From: Pampus argenteus
Taxonomy: Eukaryota; Chordata; Actinopteri; Scombriformes; Stromateidae
Assembly: GCA_036937835.1 (NCBI GenBank)
Contig: CM072877.1
Location: 3,322,001-3,386,000 of the forward strand
Direction: 5' to 3'
DNA: 64,000 nucleotides
In this document: positions 12,499 through 23,800 of the stretch, in pieces
Numbering within the stretch: the stretch's first letter is position 1
How the letters are laid out: each line of letters begins with the position of its first letter
Translations under genes and position numbers: made by a program
Notes under the pieces: model-generated
Seen by the model: the letters and a program-made list of their open reading frames with translations, nothing else
Told to the model about the DNA's origin: nothing
Database searches by the model: none

Positions 12499-15256
12499 TT
12501 ACACCCACTCGGCACAGAGATCAATTTGTGTAGGTCCTGGGTGAGACACCCACTCCATGTCTTTGGAGATCCAGGAGGGTTTGACCCTGAAACGGAAAAG
12601 TCTGTTGTTCTTTCTCATGAATTAAGATATTAGTTCAGAAGAATCCAAAATGAACAGCTGTTCTCCTACATATAAAAACTGCACACCACCTATCCAGTCA
12701 TCCTACAGCTGCCACCCAGTTGACAGCACTGAGCAACTCAATTGGAAATCACGCGCCACCCGATTGGACAGAAATTCAATTGCCTCTCTTCTAAACGGAA
12801 GCAATAAAACTACAATAAGCAATTAATTAAAAGAGAAATCAAATCCAAGTCCAGACCTGATATATTGAAAGAGATTAATCAAACTACTCAAATTATACAG
12901 AATTCACAAGGCGGGGTATGAATTGGGTTTTGTTTAGGTAGCAGCACACATGGGTGTGGAGGCAAATGAGGAAGCAGATTACTTTGTAAAGAATGCTGCC
13001 AGTGCGCTCATGTCAGAATACAATTAAATGTGAATGTGAGTACAATGCAGAATGCACTTCTTGCCTGGCTTTGTGACAACCAATGTCCAACTGGTTTGCA
13101 TGATGTCCACTGGGTGCAGGATGACTGGATAGGTGATGTCTGGTAACTGGATAGGCAGTGTCTGTTAACTGCATAGGTGATGTCTGGTAACTAGATAGGC
13201 AGTGTCTGTTAACTGCATAGGCAGTGTCTGTTAACTGCATAGGCAGTATCTGGTAACTGGATAGGCAGTGTCTGGTAACTGGATAGGTGATGTCTGGTAA
13301 TTGGATAGACAGTGTCTGGTAACTGCATAGGCAGTGTCTGGTAATTGGATAGACAGTGTCTGGTAACTGGATAGGCAGTGTCTGGTAATTGGATAGACAG
13401 TGTCTGGTAACTGCATAGGCAGTGTCTGGTAATTGGATAGACAGTGTCTGGTAACTGCATAGGCAGTGTCTGGTAACTAGATAGGCAGTGTCTGGTAACT
13501 GCATAGGCAGTGTCTGTTAACTGGATAGGTGATGTCTGGTAACTGCATAGGCAGTGTCTGGTAACTGCATAGGCAGTGTCTGGTAACTGGATAGGTGATG
13601 CCTGGTAACTAGATAGGCAGTGTCTGGTAACTAGATAGGCAGTGTCTGGTAACTGCATAGGCAGTGTCTGGTAACTGGATAGGCAGTGTCTGGTAACTGG
13701 ATAGGTGATGCCTGGTAACTAGATAGGCAGTGTCTGGTAACTGCATAGGCAGTGTCTGTTAACTGGATAGGTGATGTCTGGTAACTGCATAGGCAGTGTC
13801 TGGTAACTGCATAGGCAGTGTCTGGTAACTGGATAGGTGATGCCTGGTAACTAGATAGGCAGTGTCTGGTAACTGCATAGGCAGTGTCTGGTAACTGGAT
13901 AGGTGATGTCTGGTAACTGCATAGGCAGTGTCTGGTAACTGCATAGGCAGTGTCTGGTAACTGGATAGGCAGTGTCTGGTAACTGGATAGGCAGTATCTG
14001 GTAACTGCATAGGCAGTGTCTGGTAACTGGATAGGTGATGCCTGGTAACTAGATAGGCAGTGTCTGGTAACTAGAAAGGCAATGTCTGGTAACTGGATAG
14101 GTGATGTCTGGTAACTGGATAGGTGATGTCTGGTAACTGCATAGGCAGTGTCTGGTAACTGCATAGGCAGTGTCTGGTAATTGGATAGACAGTGTCTGGT
14201 AACTGCATAGGCAGTGTCTGGTAACTGCATAGGCAGTGTCTGGTAACTGGATAGGTGATGTCTGGTAACTGCATAGGCAGTGTCTGGTAACTGCATAGGC
14301 AGTGTCTGGTAATTGGATAGACAGTGTCTGGTAACTGCATAGGCAGTGTCTGGTAACTGGATAGGCAGTGTCTAGTAACTGGATAGGCAGTGTCTGGTAA
14401 CTGGATATTCAGTGTCTGGTAACTGGATAGGCAGTGTCTGGTAACTAGATAGTCGGTGGTTGGTAATTGGATAGGTGGTGGTTGGTAATTGGATAGGTGG
14501 TGTGCAGTTTGGGTGGGTTTTGAATGAAATGGCTCCCCATAGTTAACCTACCACCCAGGAAGACCAACAAGCACCAGACAGAGCGCTGCGGAGAGACACA
14601 GAGGGCCTAACAGACGGGACATTTTAGAACGTTTTATAGTTGCCATTTGTTGTTGTATAATGGAAATATAACCCGGGTCTTAGTACTTTTTAACATACTG
14701 TGATTTTATTTATAAAGTTTTGTAATAAATGATTATTTTACTCACCTTTTAGTGTCACTCTACCTGATCTAAAGAAGCCTTAAAATCCAGTCCAATCAAA
14801 TCCGACCCTGCCTCCTACTCTAGTTTATTTTCATTGAACTCCACCTTTAAAATGATCTCAGATGGTTTCAAGTTGCAGGACATATAGCCTGTTCGTTATG
14901 TAACATTACAATTGAAACACGATTAAGCATCTCTGTGCATCTGCTGGACCCTTTGAGATTCAATAATGAAATCATATATCAATATATGCATTCGCCAGTG
15001 CCTGCGACATGGAGCATCATCTCTTTCAGTGATGAATATTCTCGCTGCTTTCTTCTCACTATTTCCTCCGCATTACCTGCGTCGGGACAGCAGCTTTTAC
15101 TCCTGATCCTCCAGTTTAACTATCTCCATCTCTGTCGTCATCTGTACTGCTGAATGAATGATGGTGCATTCTGAATGAATAGTTGTATATTGACTACTCA
15201 CCCTCCGGAGTGCGGAGTCCATAATCATCTGTCACACCGTTGTCGTTATTCATCAT
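12499..15256 (-). CDS. Candidate unrecognised small gene: three exons joining into a 58-codon ORF
   Basis: This is a hypothesis from splice signals. Minus-strand exon 1 runs from ATG at 15256 to 15202, reads MMNNDNGVTDDYGLRTPE plus one base, and ends at a very good donor (GAGG/GTGAGT). Exon 2 is 14585-14552 (34 nt) with acceptor CTCTCCGCAG and donor GTG/GTAGGT; it encodes a hydrophobic stretch (ALCLVLVGLPGW). Exon 3 starts at 12586 after CCGTTTCAG and continues in the same frame for 28 codons to a TAA at 12499-12501. Phases 1 and 2 match at both joins. The region upstream of exon 1 has a CCAAT box and a TGACGT core. I do not recognise the product. Against it: exon 2 is very short, upstream ATGs exist, and in-frame joins of short exons can arise by chance. 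A non-coding transcript is also possible. Confidence 0.35.
13115..14505. repeat. 22-bp minisatellite, roughly 60 copies
   Basis: Tandem units of 22 bp, such as GGATAGGCAGTGTCTGGTAACT. Four main variants alternate: GCATAGGCAGTG, GGATAGGTGATG, AGATAGGCAGTG and TTGGATAGACAGTG. Blocks such as GGATAGGTGATGCCTGGTAACT recur at spacings that are multiples of 22 (110, 132, 198 bp), showing higher-order duplication. Because 22 is not a multiple of 3 and the minus-strand unit has no stop in any frame, all three minus frames stay open for hundreds of bases; these are not genes. Units become irregular at the right end (14380-14505). The array lies in the putative intron between exons 2 and 3 of the candidate small gene. 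Confidence 0.97.
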
Positions 15257-15365
15257 TTCTCCCGAGTCTCCTGTGACGTTTACAAGATGCAGAATAAGAA
15301 GCTTCCGCTCCGGATCTGCAGGATTCCTGCATCACTTCCTATTGGTCTCCAAGATGCTCACTGAA
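15257..15365 (-). promoter_or_regulatory. Possible promoter/leader of the candidate minus-strand transcript
   Basis: The stretch is more GC-rich than its surroundings. On the minus strand it has CCAAT (in GGAGACCAATAGG), a GAAG/ETS-like core and a TGACGT-type CRE half-site read as AACGTCACAGG. An upstream ATG at about 15330 opens a 28-codon ORF that overlaps the candidate start out of frame. Confidence 0.3.
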
Positions 15366-17640
15366 ACAGATCATCCTGCTGTCAAAGTAAAAAAAAAATA
15401 GCCCTACATGTTGTATATTTGTATTCATATTTTTGTGCGCGTTTATTGATCTATTATTAATTCACTTTCGTCAAAAACAAGTGGCCTAAACAACACATAC
15501 ATGAGAAAATCTCAGTTAGAATTGATCACGTGTTATACATATGTCACCAGCAGATGGTGGTGCTGCCACACTAGATTTTCACACACCGTTGCTCATAACT
15601 AGGCTACTGCACAGTGTGTGCGTTATATTGTATTGTGAGCTCCCTTCATTTCTGATGGCACAAACAACCCATTCCTGTTTTATTAATAAAGAAAGAATTA
15701 TTAATTAGAAGAAAGATTCTATATAGAAGAAATATAGATTCGAAGAACTCTCAATCTCAGCTTTTGAAACCTGCACTTGTTATTCAAGTGGTCCAGAAAT
15801 AGGTTTAAATACATTCTATTGCATATTTAATGACAAAATAACTGAAAGCTCCAGAACATCTGAGTGCACCTTGTGCGGTTTTAAGGGCCTACTTTTTAAC
15901 AGTTATTCATAAAGTTCTTAATTGAGTGATATTTTGTGTGTGGTTCTGGTATTTTGGACTGATCTATGCAAACGTGATGGCCTTAATAGGAGCTTAGTTG
16001 TCTCTAGCCTCCACTAACAGGTGAGCACACACACCAGGTTTCACCTCAGCGAAAAATACATTTCATTAATTCATGAATGCAAATTTAGATTTGCATCCAC
16101 AGAGATGATACGTTGTCTGTGCAGTGCCATCCACTCTGCTTGTCCTATCCGCACTGTTAGAAAAGATTTTACTTTACAGTATAAACCTCTAATGTAGTAC
16201 AACAGAGTACATTAATGTTAACTTAAGGTGATGCAATTTCTCACACAAAAGATTATGTTATTTTATGGTTGTTGTTTTTTTAAATGGAGGTAACAAAACA
16301 GTACACAGGTGAGTCTGCTCATGTCTGATTGGACATCTTCATCCAGCAAACTAATAGGTGAGTTCCTTTTTGCTTTGTTTGGTAACATAGCACATAACAC
16401 GCTCTTCATTCTGTTGTGATCTGGCTTCATCTGTACAGCTGCTAGTAGGCATTGTGTGTGGATGAATGACATAGTGACACATTACTACTACTACTGCACA
16501 AACAATGAATGTTGAAATCCACCTGGGAAAGTTGATTACGATTGTAACAGTAACTTTTTTCCCCCCTAACAGTCACACTAAGTGCCTTACATGCTGCATA
16601 AGCTGCCAAAGCCATCTTTTGGGGAAATCATCATTCACAGGTGACTCCTAAAAATTAACATCAGCTGGCATCAGGTAGCAAAGCATGGATGGATATATAT
16701 ATATAAATGTACCACATCAATGTTTTATATTGTTATTATCACAATTAAGACACATTTTTCTCAGAATACTTCTGTTTTCAGGAGGTTTGTTGGGATGGAT
16801 GCTGAGAGAGGCACATCAGTCACCCCTTGTGAACCCACTCACTCATTCATGAATCTATGCATTCACACTCATGCATTCTGACAGTAACTAATATTCACTG
16901 TCTTATTCACTCAGATGTGATACAACATAATTATAACTGAAAGGATTTAGATCAATGCACTCATTCAAATCACAGCCCCAAACACATGAATGGAATCAAA
17001 CGACTTTTTTTTTTCTTCACCTTTTCACTTTATTGTCAGATTTCAAGATGAATTCAAAAGGAATTTAAATCATAAAGGATATGATATTTGTGATAATAAT
17101 AATAAAAAATACAATACATATGGCTGGGATGAAACATCGTTTCTTTGGGTCCATAGCACGAAAAACCGAGATCAATAAAAACATTATAGGCCTGCACATC
17201 AAAAACTCATCTAAGTTTGAATTGAAATAATAATAATAAAGTGCACATGAATGAATTGCATTGTTTTTATTGCCATCTTTCCTGCTTCTACACGATGCGA
17301 GATGTGATGCCTTCGCGTGTGAAGTTTGTGTTTAATGTGTGTGAGTGTGTTTAGTTTCGCTTTTGGTTTTACAAACCGTTTTTTTGTATTGTAAATCTTT
17401 GGGTTAGTGAACACCACAGTCCAGGCAGGATCAGAGCCTTAGCGACGATTTCAGAAATACTTGGATTAAACTGTATGCGGGCTAACTATATAGTAAGCTA
17501 CTTTCAATTCAGAAACTATCAAGAATTAATATCTGATTTGTCGAAGTCATCCTAGTCTTCCGAACAAAGTGCATTTTACATCCCTGTTGTTGGGGCTGAA
17601 GTTGGCATAGACCTACAGTATCTCAAATGCCATTTGTTTG
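15366..17640. other. Intergenic DNA between the candidate small gene and CHD1
   Basis: AT-rich sequence with a short TA run near 16695 and no recognised exon. Small open frames on both strands show no family features. Confidence 0.45.
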
Positions 17641-17953
17641 GAAGGACCAAGACCGACCCGCTGCCAGATGTTAGTGCTGAGCACGGTCGTTACGTCACCG
17701 TGCGGGGTTTCCTAGTGAAGTGAACCCTACGGCGTCATGGCGGAGGCCGGCTGTCGGAAGACCCTGGATTGAAACGCCAGCTTTCTACAACCGCAGTTGA
17801 CCGACGAGCATTAGACTTTGCTTACATCTAACGCGGAAAAGGGACTCACTTATTTTTTTTCGGAGGAAGAGGAAAACCAACATTGCACCGGTTCTACTGA
17901 ACTGTGTCGTTTGGGGCTGCTCTCCCTAACTGGGAGATAGCTAGCTAGCTAAC
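17640..17953 (+). promoter_or_regulatory. chd1: CHD1 promoter and non-coding first exon
   Basis: GC-richer DNA with several CpGs, lying 1.6 kb upstream of the CHD1 start codon. It contains CATGGCGGAGG, which fits the YY1 core (ATGGCGG) often placed at transcription starts of housekeeping genes. A candidate first exon ends at AAC/GTAAGT (GT at 17954); another donor, CAG/GTAACA, lies at 18070. No TATA box is evident. The exact start site is not determinable from sequence. Confidence 0.55.
17737..17772 (+). other. Upstream ORF in CHD1 leader (11 codons)
   Basis: ATG GCG GAG opens an 11-codon frame ending in TGA at 17770-17772. The ATG has G at +4. If transcription starts upstream of 17737 it would be the first AUG of the mRNA; if the YY1-like motif marks the start site it may not be transcribed. 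Confidence 0.4.
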
Positions 17954-19472
17954 GTAAGTTAGCGGTAGCTATCAGTAGCTGCTAGCTCACTAACTGTTCA
18001 ATAAAAGAAGAAAGCACTTCTGGAGTTGGAAGGCGGATTTAGACAACTATTTCAAACGGAGTTTCCCAGGTAACATACAATAACACAGAGTGTGGAGTTA
18101 CTTATCCCCTAGTTCAGTGAGAAAGTAAGCTAACGTTACATGTTGATGTGTTAAAAGCCGCGAGAAGTGTGAGCGGCGAATGAAAACAAGATGGAAGAGG
18201 CTGAAGTTAGGTTAGCTCATTTGGGTTAGTGGATTTAATGATGAATACTAAGTAAATTGTGCTCTCTGTTGTGGTCCAGTGGTTACACAAAACATTTGCA
18301 TAATATATCAATGTCTGTTAAACGCCGAGTATCGGTTATATCTGGAAAGTGGGCCCCTGCTATGATGAACTAGCGCAAAGTTTTGTCATTTGTTAGCTTC
18401 CGTGCTAGCCTCGTGCTTCTTAATGTTAGCTAACGCCACTTTCCTTGACAACCTCAGTAAACGCTGGGCATCCCTCTAACTACATGCCTATTAAACCCAC
18501 GCTGACCTAAAAATCTAAATTGTCACGGCATTTAATGTTTGACCCACCTCTTTTCGGCACACTTAAACGCTGACTGTTGTTTTAAATGTTTTACTACTGT
18601 CGTGATTTTCTAAACTAGAAAATCATAACACTAGCATAACGCATAACAGCTAGCAAAACAGCAACTGTCTAATGTTATAGACAGCCATTATTATGCTGCA
18701 ATACAGTAGCTATCGTTAATCAAGCTGCTGGTAGTGGTATGTTAATCACGGTTGTGTGGAATATTGTTCTGTTTGGATTTGGAGATGAAATACTGACTGG
18801 CGCGTTGGCATAGTCTGCATACATTACGTTACTGCTAACTTACCCCGCCAATAGCCGGTATTAGCTAGTTAGCTACAAGCTAACTGTTGCCACACTAAAA
18901 CTATATGGCACCCAAGTGGGCGACATCAAGATTGGCACAAGACTGTTGACTGTGAGAATGTTTTGGCCTTAGTTAAGGTTAATGTGGTTTGGAGTATTCA
19001 GAACGCCTACGGAGCTTTGTGTGGAGGTGAAAACACGCTGCTCCTGTACAGGCCTGATAGGCCCCAGCTTCCAGCGGCATGAAGCTGCAGCCATCAACAT
19101 AGTGCTGTCTGCTCTACTTTTAACTCGAGATAGTCATAATAGCTGAACGCTTTGGTGAGCTACACAAACAATTTCTCCCATCCCCGAACTAAAACGCTGG
19201 GCATAAGTTACTTTAAAAACATTTAAAAAAGCTCGTGCGAAAATGTGTTGACAGCTCCACAGTGACTTTACAGTTCACTGATTGAACTTTGATTGAGTGG
19301 CTATAGTTGATCTGGAACGCTTGTACTGAACTGTTATTTTGCCGTGTTGCACCAATTTTAAACAAGCTACAGCTTTAATCCTCTTAAGACGTAATGTTAG
19401 TGAAGTCAGACACATTCCTAGCGTTTCCCATACAGTATTTCAAACGTTGTTAATGTGTGTCTTCTCTTACAG

Positions 19473-19588
19473 TTTAACCACGTTGAACATAATACTAGGG
19501 TTTGTCCGGGGGAAGTCTATATTTTGGACTTCAACATGGCTGGACGCAGTGAGGATGAAAGTGTAAGCAACAGCAGCGGAGAATCAAG
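19473..19588 (+). other. chd1: CHD1 exon with start codon
   Basis: Acceptor TTCTCTTACAG ends at 19472. A 63-nt leader precedes ATG at 19536 (AACATGG context), and the exon ends at 19588 before GTGAAT. It encodes MAGRSEDESVSNSSGES, matching the acidic/serine start of vertebrate CHD1. Confidence 0.85.
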
Positions 19589-20794
19589 GTGAATCCACTC
19601 ATCATCTTTTACAGAAAAGGACATCAGATTAGTTTTGCTTGTTGGTTAAAACTCTGTTGTTTCCATTTTAAAATCACCTTACTATAATACTAATAATAAT
19701 GCTTGGTGGTCAGTAACTGTATCTGACCTATGAATTATACACGTTAGTCTGGAGCAGAGTACTTACGGTTCTCTGGTGTTCTGTCCCTGTATCAGGAGCA
19801 TTGCCATCTCCAGTTTGTTTATAATGGCATCATCAGTACCAGAGGCTGCATTCAGAATGTGAATGGCATAGAAACAGTATCCTACATCTGTTTACCATAC
19901 ATAGCAGTATACTGCATTGAGGCATGTTTTTACAAGATTATGAAATTGTAAGGACAAATCAGCTCTTGCTTTTTATCCATGTCCTGTCACTGTCTAAATG
20001 AAAAACCTACTTACATGGATCATTTTAACTGTCTATGTGCTAAAGTGTTTATCTTTACAAGGCTAGAATCAGTGTCAATAAAGTTTTCAACAATTCTGCT
20101 AACACGTAAGGATAAACACTATTACGCACAAGATGCTATCATTTTTCTTGCTGAAAACATGTTTGTACTCTGCAAAGACGGTTATTGAAAAGAACACTGC
20201 TTCTGTTGTATTTGCACCAGTATAAAGATGTTGTGAGTGAGTCCAGCTCGTCAAACAGATGCATGTGGATGTTTCATCTGTCGAATACTAATACACAAAT
20301 GTGTTTTTCTTCATTTCCCTCTTTGAATGTGATAGCAATTCGGATGATGAATCCGGTTCTGGATCGGGATCAGCTTCCGGGTCAGGCTCAGGCTCCAGTT
20401 CCAGCTCCTCCAGCAGCAGCAGCCAGTCAGGGAGCAGTGACTCAGGAAGTGGCTCAGACTCTGGCAGCCAGTCAGATTCAGACACAGAGAAATCCAAGGA
20501 GAAGATTGAACCACCAAATAAGTCAAACATTGATGGAGCTGAGGTACAGAAATGTGATTTCATAGTAATGCTCGCCTATTTGAGTCTCCAACTCCACTGT
20601 ATTAATTGTAAAGCAGCTTTAATATACTGTAATCAGTATGAAATTGCTGAACACTACATTTAGTTAAAAAAACATGTGATTTGACCTGTGACCCTAAGCA
20701 GGGTCACAGCTAACCTTTCACTACACTGATTGATTGCAGTTCTGGAAGTCCAACCCAAGTATCCTAGCAGTGCAAAGATCTGCTATGCTCAGGA

Positions 20795-20826
<32 letters not shown>

Positions 20827-23800
20827 AGACAAAGCTCCTCAAATAGTGGATCTGATGAGGTTTGTTTTACACTGATCTCCAATACACTGTTTCTGTAGGT
20901 TTGATTACTGTACATTAACTTAACACCTTTAATTAGAGGTGCACTATCTGCTTATTTCTAAACACAATGGCTTTGATGTCAAATTATTCTAGTCGTCAAG
21001 TAGCGATGAATCCGACTCATCAAGTGGATCCAAAAGGAGAAGAAATTCAGGCTCTTCGGATTCTGGATCGGGTTCTGGGTCTGGGAGCGGTTCTGGATCA
21101 GATTCATCAGCAGAGAACCACAGTGATGAAACGGCATCAGACTATGAGCCCAGTCACAAAATTAAAAGCAGAAAGCCTCCAACCAAGTAAGTGGATAGTT
21201 GCCCTTCGTGTCTGCTCAGGTCAGGCTGCTCGACTGATCAAAATTTAATTGCAGTTAGGATTTAGGTTTCTAATTATTATGAAAACAAGTTAGTGAAGAT
21301 AAAGTGATTCTTGTGCCGCATGCCTTTTCACAATGATGCTCTCGTTTTGTCTTGTTATAAATCCGGCGTTCCCCCGTTCCTTTACAGCAGACCTCTGCTC
21401 TTTCACCCCTCCCCCAAACTAACTCACTCTCAGCCAGGCTGTGGCATGTTTAGCTTTAGTTCAGCTTGAGATGATGGAAAGAGAGCCTTTGGTGGATAGT
21501 GCCACGATTACCAAAAGAAATAAAATAAAAGCAAAATAACAATTATATCTACACACATGAAACACACTGTATTGGGATCGTTTACACATTTACACATTAA
21601 TGATTAACATAATAGTTAATCTAAAACTATTTTCAGGTTGTGGATTAGTGAAATAATATAGAAAATAGCCCAAAACTTAACTACTTCTTTTACAATTTTT
21701 TGTAATTTTTCAGTTGTATTATCCTTTAAAGTTCAAGGAAATCCACTATTGAAAGACAAGTTTAATAAATTCATGATATTTCCAAAGTCAATGTAATCAT
21801 GTTAAGTAATCGTGATCTCAGTGTTGACCAACATAATCATGATTATGATTTTTGTTATAATCAAGCAGCCCTATGCTCAGGTATACAGGGTTATGTTGTT
21901 TTCCTGTCTAATTCTCTTTGTAGTAGTCACCTCATGATATGATCTTAAACACTAAGTTCACTGACTTTAACCCTGCACATGTCACCTCACCTCTTGCCAT
22001 GTCTCAGGATGAATTTTCGGAATGGAAAGAAAAGCAGCAACCAGAGGAAGAAATCCCAAAAGTGTTCTTCTTCTGATGATGAGGATGATAACTATAAGAA
22101 GGCAGCGAGTGCTGGGCCACGGCGGCAGGCCACAGTCAACATCAGCTACAAGGAGGATGAGGAGCTGAAGACAGACTCGGACGACCTGGTGGAAGTTCTG
22201 GGTGAAGATGTCCCACAGCCCGAGGAAGACGAGTTTGAAACACTGGAGAGAGTGATGGACAGCAGGATAGGAAGGAAAAGAGGTGAGAAACACAGTGCAG
22301 AGATTGATTACCATCCACTCTGATTTAATTTAGAACTTCCTGCTGCTCTGCACTGTTCATCACCAAAATGAAAAAGAAACAAGCAACCAATCCTTTAGGC
22401 CTGTTCTGAGAATGAATAAAGCGGCATGTTACACTGTATTCCTTTTTTTTCTTTCCTAACAGCCACAGGAAGTGTGACCACTGTATACGCTGTTGAAGCA
22501 GACGGGGACCCCAATACCAACTTCAATCACAACAAAGAGGCTGGTGAGATTCAGTACTTGATAAAGTGGAAGAACTGGGCCCACATCCACAACACCTGGG
22601 AAACGGAGGAAACACTCAAGTTACAGAACGTCAAGGGCATGAAGAAACTGGACAATTTTAAGAAAAAGGAACAAGAGAAAAAGAAATGGTGAGAAATTGA
22701 GCTTCTTAGTGACAGTGAAAGCTGCCCACTCTACCAGAAATACTACTGTGACAAATATGACAACAATCACACACAAAAACTATCCAAAGTGTGAGAGGTC
22801 TCCCAGGTCAATTCATACTAAAATAACACCTGAACATTTCCTTAAAATAAATTGGAAAAAAACATTAAAAATCTCAGATGTAAAAATCTCTAACTTGACT
22901 GTTCTTGACTGATTCAAACCTATTTTTACCTACCTAAACATAACAGCAATGCATGTACTGTCTAGAAGTGGCCATATGTATATGAAAACAAATCAGTCAG
23001 TTGTTGGAACCTGTATTCAGTACAACTGGTAGCCTACAGGGATTCAAACCTGTCATTTTCTCACCACAAACCCTCAGAAAAACTGCTGGATTTACTCAGA
23101 TTAGAAATGGAATGCAGGTTTAATGCTTTTTTTCCCCCCCTCTCCCCAGGTTAAAGGCAGCCTCGCCAGAGGATATCGAGTATTTGAATTGTCAGGAAGA
23201 ACTGATTGATGACCTGCACTCTCAGTACCAGCTTGTAGAGAGAATCATAGGTGCACTTTCACTTGTTTTTTTTCTATGAAGCAGTTTACTCTGAATACAT
23301 TTGTCATTAGATTTATGACTAAACAGGTCTCTGATCTCCTTTGTGCAGGCCATTCAAACCAGAAATCTGCGGCTGGTTACCCGGACTACCTGTGCAAGTG
23401 GCAGGGTTTACCATACTCTGAGTGTAGCTGGGAAGATGGAGCTCTGATTGCCAAGAAGTTCCAGAAATGCATTGATGACTACATGTGCAGAAACCAATCC
23501 AAGACCATTCCCTTCAGAGACTGCAAGGTAACTTGTTGGTAAATTTAGTGTAGTGTAGTTTAATTTCATGTGGTGTCTGACTGGTGTCATGACTCACCTG
23601 CTCTTCCCTGTAGGTGCTGAAACAGAGACCCAGGTTTGTGCCTATGAAGAAGCAACCAGTCTACATCGGCGGTGATGGACTGGAGCTCCGAGACTACCAG
23701 TTGGACAGTTTGAACTGGATGGCCCACTCCTGGTGCAAGTATGACTCAAACAGTCCTTTGATTCTCACTTTGTAATGTCCTTAAGTCCATTCAGTAACTA

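Noticed and set aside
13013..14340. Several long minus-strand open frames (163, 149, 221, 89 codons) with TRHCLSSYQT-like repeats
   Set aside because: They are different frames of the same 22-bp tandem repeat; open because the unit lacks stops in all three minus frames, with no start context, splice signals or family features.
13115..14505. CRISPR-like array
   Set aside because: Units are head-to-tail and contiguous with no unique spacers; a eukaryotic minisatellite.
5544..15256. The minus-strand exon at 15256 as a SYK upstream coding exon
   Set aside because: Joining it to the SYK start-codon exon (1856) would read a stop in the leader before the SYK ATG, so it cannot extend SYK protein.
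20288..20563. Minus-strand and alternative plus-strand open frames over the CHD1 serine-rich exon
   Set aside because: Shadow frames of the CHD1 exon 20336-20543, whose own frame matches CHD1.
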